The position numbers were made by a program, and so were the translations under genes. Shown here one piece after another: positions 6,659 to 7,980 of a stretch of DNA of 7,980 bases. How positions within the stretch are numbered: position 1 is the stretch's first letter; every line of letters begins with the position of its first letter. The notes under the pieces were generated by a model. The model was not told where the DNA came from and did not search any database. It saw only the letters and a list, made by a program, of their open reading frames with translations. The stretch is from JAUWQU01 sp964605095 (GTDB lineage: Bacteria > Planctomycetota > Phycisphaerae > SM23-33), in NCBI GenBank assembly GCA_964605095.1, contig CAZSBS010000226.1:1-7980 (forward strand), read 5' to 3'.

Positions 6659-6687
6659 CGCGCCAATGGTGACGCGGCGCGTTTTTT
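6659..6687 (+). terminator. Terminator-like hairpin near the centre of the palindromic element
   Basis: CGCGCC (6659-6664) pairs with GGCGCG (6676-6681) around an 11-base loop and is followed directly by six T residues (6682-6687). That is the form of an intrinsic terminator on the + strand. The minus strand has no T run after the same stem. No + strand gene leads into it, so its target is unknown. Confidence 0.5.
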
Positions 6688-6728
6688 CTATCGCCCCTTC
6701 GGGGCTCGTTTATATAAATGCTTTCTTT

Positions 6729-6748
6729 CCGGGGGCTTACGCCCCCGG
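6729..6748. repeat. Right GC hairpin of the palindromic element
   Basis: The same eight-base-pair stem closes the loop TTAC. Together with the two flanking bases CC at 6749-6750 it is the exact reverse complement of the left copy. Confidence 0.85.
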
Positions 6749-6827
6749 CCAAAAGCTATCGGCCCTTCGGGCCTAAGAACCGGTCAGTTTGAGTTCCTCG
6801 GAGGCTTGGTGCCTGCGAATCGGCGAA

Positions 6828-7724
6828 TCACTTCTTTGCCGCGTCCGCCACTGCCGCCTGCCCTGCTGCCGGTGCTTGCTCGCAGATCACTCGGAAGCCA
6901 ACGTCGTAGACGCCCTGGTGGGGCAGGTAGGACACGCGGAAGCTGCTGCGTGCCCGGATGGGGCGGTCGTACCACGAGCCGCCGCGCACGGCCTTGGGCG
7001 TTGTCGGCGAGCCGCCGTTTCTACCATCGTCGTCCAGGTAGGGATAAGGGCGATAGTCCGACCGCGTCCACTCGCACACGTTGCCGTGCATGTCATGCAG
7101 GCCCCAGGCGTTGGGCAGGTACTTGCCCACCTCGGTGCTGACCCGCGCGCCGTCGTTGAACTTCCCGTCGCTCGGGTGCCACGGCGGGATCGCGCCGTGC
7201 GGCAGGCCCCAGCCCAACGCCGACATCTGCTTGACGTTTATGTCCGCCAGGTTCGCCAGCTTACCGTGATCGACGCCCACGTCGCCGTAGTTCATGGCAC
7301 TGGCAGTGCCGGCCCGGCAGGCATATTCCCACTGGGCCTCGGTCGGCAGCGTGAAGTTCTGCCCGGTCTTCTCGCTGAGCCAGCGGCAGAAAGTCATCGC
7401 CTCCAGCCACGAGACCCGCACAACCGGCTGGGTTGGCGCGTTCAGGGCAAAGCCGCGTTCCTGCTCCGAGAACTGGAGGAAGGCCCCGTGTTCCAGCCGG
7501 CTGTCGTGCGATGGATCGAACAGCCGGTATTGCTCGTTGGTTATCTCCGTCGTCGCCATCCAGAACTCCCGGCCGATCTTGACGGCCGAGACGGGCCTCT
7601 CATCCGGCAGGCCGTTGGCGTCGCCCATGACCAGCGCCCCGGCCGGGATGCGGACCAGGTCGATCACCTTGCCGTCCAGGTCAAAAACCTGGCCGTCACA
7701 GTCGGTATAACCCTTGGTACCCAT
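6828..7724 (-). CDS. SUMF1/FGE-fold protein lacking the catalytic cysteines (possible 5' truncation)
   Basis: The 298-residue product has the landmarks of the formylglycine-generating-enzyme/SUMF1 fold: LVRIPAGALVMGD (23-35), TTEITNEQYRLF (58-69), VVRVSWLEAMTFCRWLS (101-117), LPTEAQWEYACRAGT (126-140), WGLHDMHGNVCEWT (207-220), AVRGGSWYDRP (245-255) and VGFRV (275-279). In true FGE the segment after RGGS carries two copper-binding cysteines (RGGSFLC-x4-C); here those positions are D253 and A258. It is therefore unlikely to activate sulfatases and fits better with the broad SUMF1/EgtB/PvdO group, whose members have varied or non-enzymatic roles. No signal peptide is visible. ATG 7724 is the only usual start before the in-frame TGA at 7797-7799, has no clear ribosome site, and may be internal to a lost longer gene. 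The stop lies 34 bases from the palindromic element. Confidence 0.8.
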   Translation of the reverse strand: MGTKGYTDCDGQVFDLDGKVIDLVRIPAGALVMGDANGLPDERPVSAVKIGREFWMATTEITNEQYRLFDPSHDSRLEHGAFLQFSEQERGFALNAPTQPVVRVSWLEAMTFCRWLSEKTGQNFTLPTEAQWEYACRAGTASAMNYGDVGVDHGKLANLADINVKQMSALGWGLPHGAIPPWHPSDGKFNDGARVSTEVGKYLPNAWGLHDMHGNVCEWTRSDYRPYPYLDDDGRNGGSPTTPKAVRGGSWYDRPIRARSSFRVSYLPHQGVYDVGFRVICEQAPAAGQAAVADAAKK

Positions 7725-7755
7725 TACCCAGCGGCTGATGTTATTAGTACATCCA

Positions 7756-7980
7756 TCAATCTGGCGGCAGGTTGTATTGATGCACCTGCTCTGGCGTCAC
7801 GGCTGCGCGGTACACCGTCGCCTCGACGCCGAAGTCGTGCTTCAAATACTTCTTCCAACTGGCGGGCATATCCAACCCCTCGGGGTCGAGGTCGCTGATG
7901 TAGATGACGACCAGCTTGTCCTTGCCGCTATTCTCAAACCGTGTCGCAACGTCGCGGGCGGCAGGATAGCTACCATAGCC
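7756..7980 (-). CDS. TOPRIM-like protein, C-terminal fragment (partial at window edge, possibly truncated)
   Basis: This frame runs in from the right edge and was found by reading the minus strand; 74 residues are visible before a TGA. LVVIYISDLDPEGLDM (23-38) looks like a TOPRIM strand carrying the DxD metal-binding pair (D30, D32) followed by PxG. The sequence VTPEQVHQYNLPPD resembles the segment after the TOPRIM core in topoisomerase VI A-like and phage or plasmid-borne proteins, as I recall that family. In such proteins the sequence usually continues past NLPP for some tens of residues, whereas here it ends within two codons. This could be a natural short version or a gene cut off at its 3' end. 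TOPRIM domains act in DNA nicking, topoisomerase and primase enzymes, and stand-alone versions are frequent on mobile elements. The gap to the SUMF1-like ATG is 31 bases. Confidence 0.55.
   Translation of the reverse strand, partial: GYGSYPAARDVATRFENSGKDKLVVIYISDLDPEGLDMPASWKKYLKHDFGVEATVYRAAVTPEQVHQYNLPPD

Larger units (their letters stand above)
6545..6793. repeat. 249-base inverted-repeat element (REP/BIME-like or MITE-like)
   Basis: The ends are exact 13-base inverted repeats, CTCAAACTGACCG (6545-6557) and its complement (6781-6793), and the match continues for 19 of 20 bases. Each arm carries the same series in mirror order. The 22-base segment at 6592-6613 is the exact reverse complement of 6729-6750 and contains a hairpin with stem CCGGGGGC/GCCCCCGG and a four-base loop. 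The 17-base segment at 6633-6649 is the exact reverse complement of 6692-6708 and contains a GCCCC-GAA-GGGGC hairpin. Hairpins are flanked by CGATAG (6581-6586) or CTATCG (6688-6693, 6756-6761). This hairpin-plus-short-box layout resembles REP sequences mobilised by Y1 (RAYT) transposases. No transposase gene lies in the window. Short frames with GGLRPRPK-like translations here are products of the repeat, not genes. Confidence 0.85.

Noticed and set aside
6546..6752. Short frames on both strands with GGLRPRPK-like translations
   Set aside because: They are translations of the GC hairpins in the inverted repeat. The same phrase on opposite strands shows it comes from the repeat.
6545..6793. 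CRISPR array
   Set aside because: The repeated blocks are inverted and form one symmetric pair, with no regularly spaced direct repeats or unique spacers.
6789..7898. 369-codon + strand frame opposite the SUMF1-like gene
   Set aside because: The minus strand encodes a clear SUMF1 fold; the + strand frame has no recognisable motif and also crosses the TOPRIM fragment.

Overview
This is a GC-rich bacterial window that most resembles the Planctomycetota. The evidence is a secreted protein combining a dockerin-type EF-hand region with a PEP-CTERM tail, a Tat-exported sulfatase, a SUMF1/FGE-fold protein, and a compact palindromic intergenic repeat of a kind common in planctomycete genomes. The assignment is inferred from gene content, with no marker gene to confirm it.

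Layout, left to right. (1) Bases 2-1132, + strand: the 3' part of a secreted protein with the tail of a HAF-type repeat region, a beta-rich region, a dockerin-like segment and a PEP-CTERM anchor. (2) Bases 1271-2740, +: a Tat-exported sulfatase with a Cys-type active-site motif, a strong Shine-Dalgarno site and an extended -10 upstream. (3) Bases 2741-2911: a spacer with hairpins, ending in a perfect TATAAT seven bases before an ATG, which suggests a leaderless mRNA. (4) Bases 2912-4686, +: a class I SAM methyltransferase coupled to a UbiA-family membrane prenyltransferase. (5) Bases 4700-6394, -: a four-helix small membrane protein followed by a radical SAM/SPASM-like protein, running towards pair 4. 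These four genes form a methyltransferase, prenyltransferase, radical SAM and membrane protein neighbourhood that suggests an unassigned isoprenoid, lipid or quinone-type modification.

(6) Bases 6395-6827 hold no credible gene. They contain a candidate promoter for the small membrane protein and a 249-base imperfect inverted repeat (6545-6793) built from stacked GC-rich hairpins with CGATAG/CTATCG boxes. It looks like a REP/BIME-like or MITE-like element, with a + strand terminator-like hairpin near its centre. (7) Bases 6828-7724, -: a SUMF1/FGE-fold protein that lacks the two catalytic cysteines of true formylglycine-generating enzymes and may have lost its 5' end. (8) Bases 7756-7980, -: the C-terminal end of a TOPRIM-like protein that appears to stop early. 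The 7724-7765 interval may therefore be a recombination junction between two truncated genes.

No tRNA, rRNA or CRISPR array was seen. All family assignments come from reading motifs by eye, without a database search.
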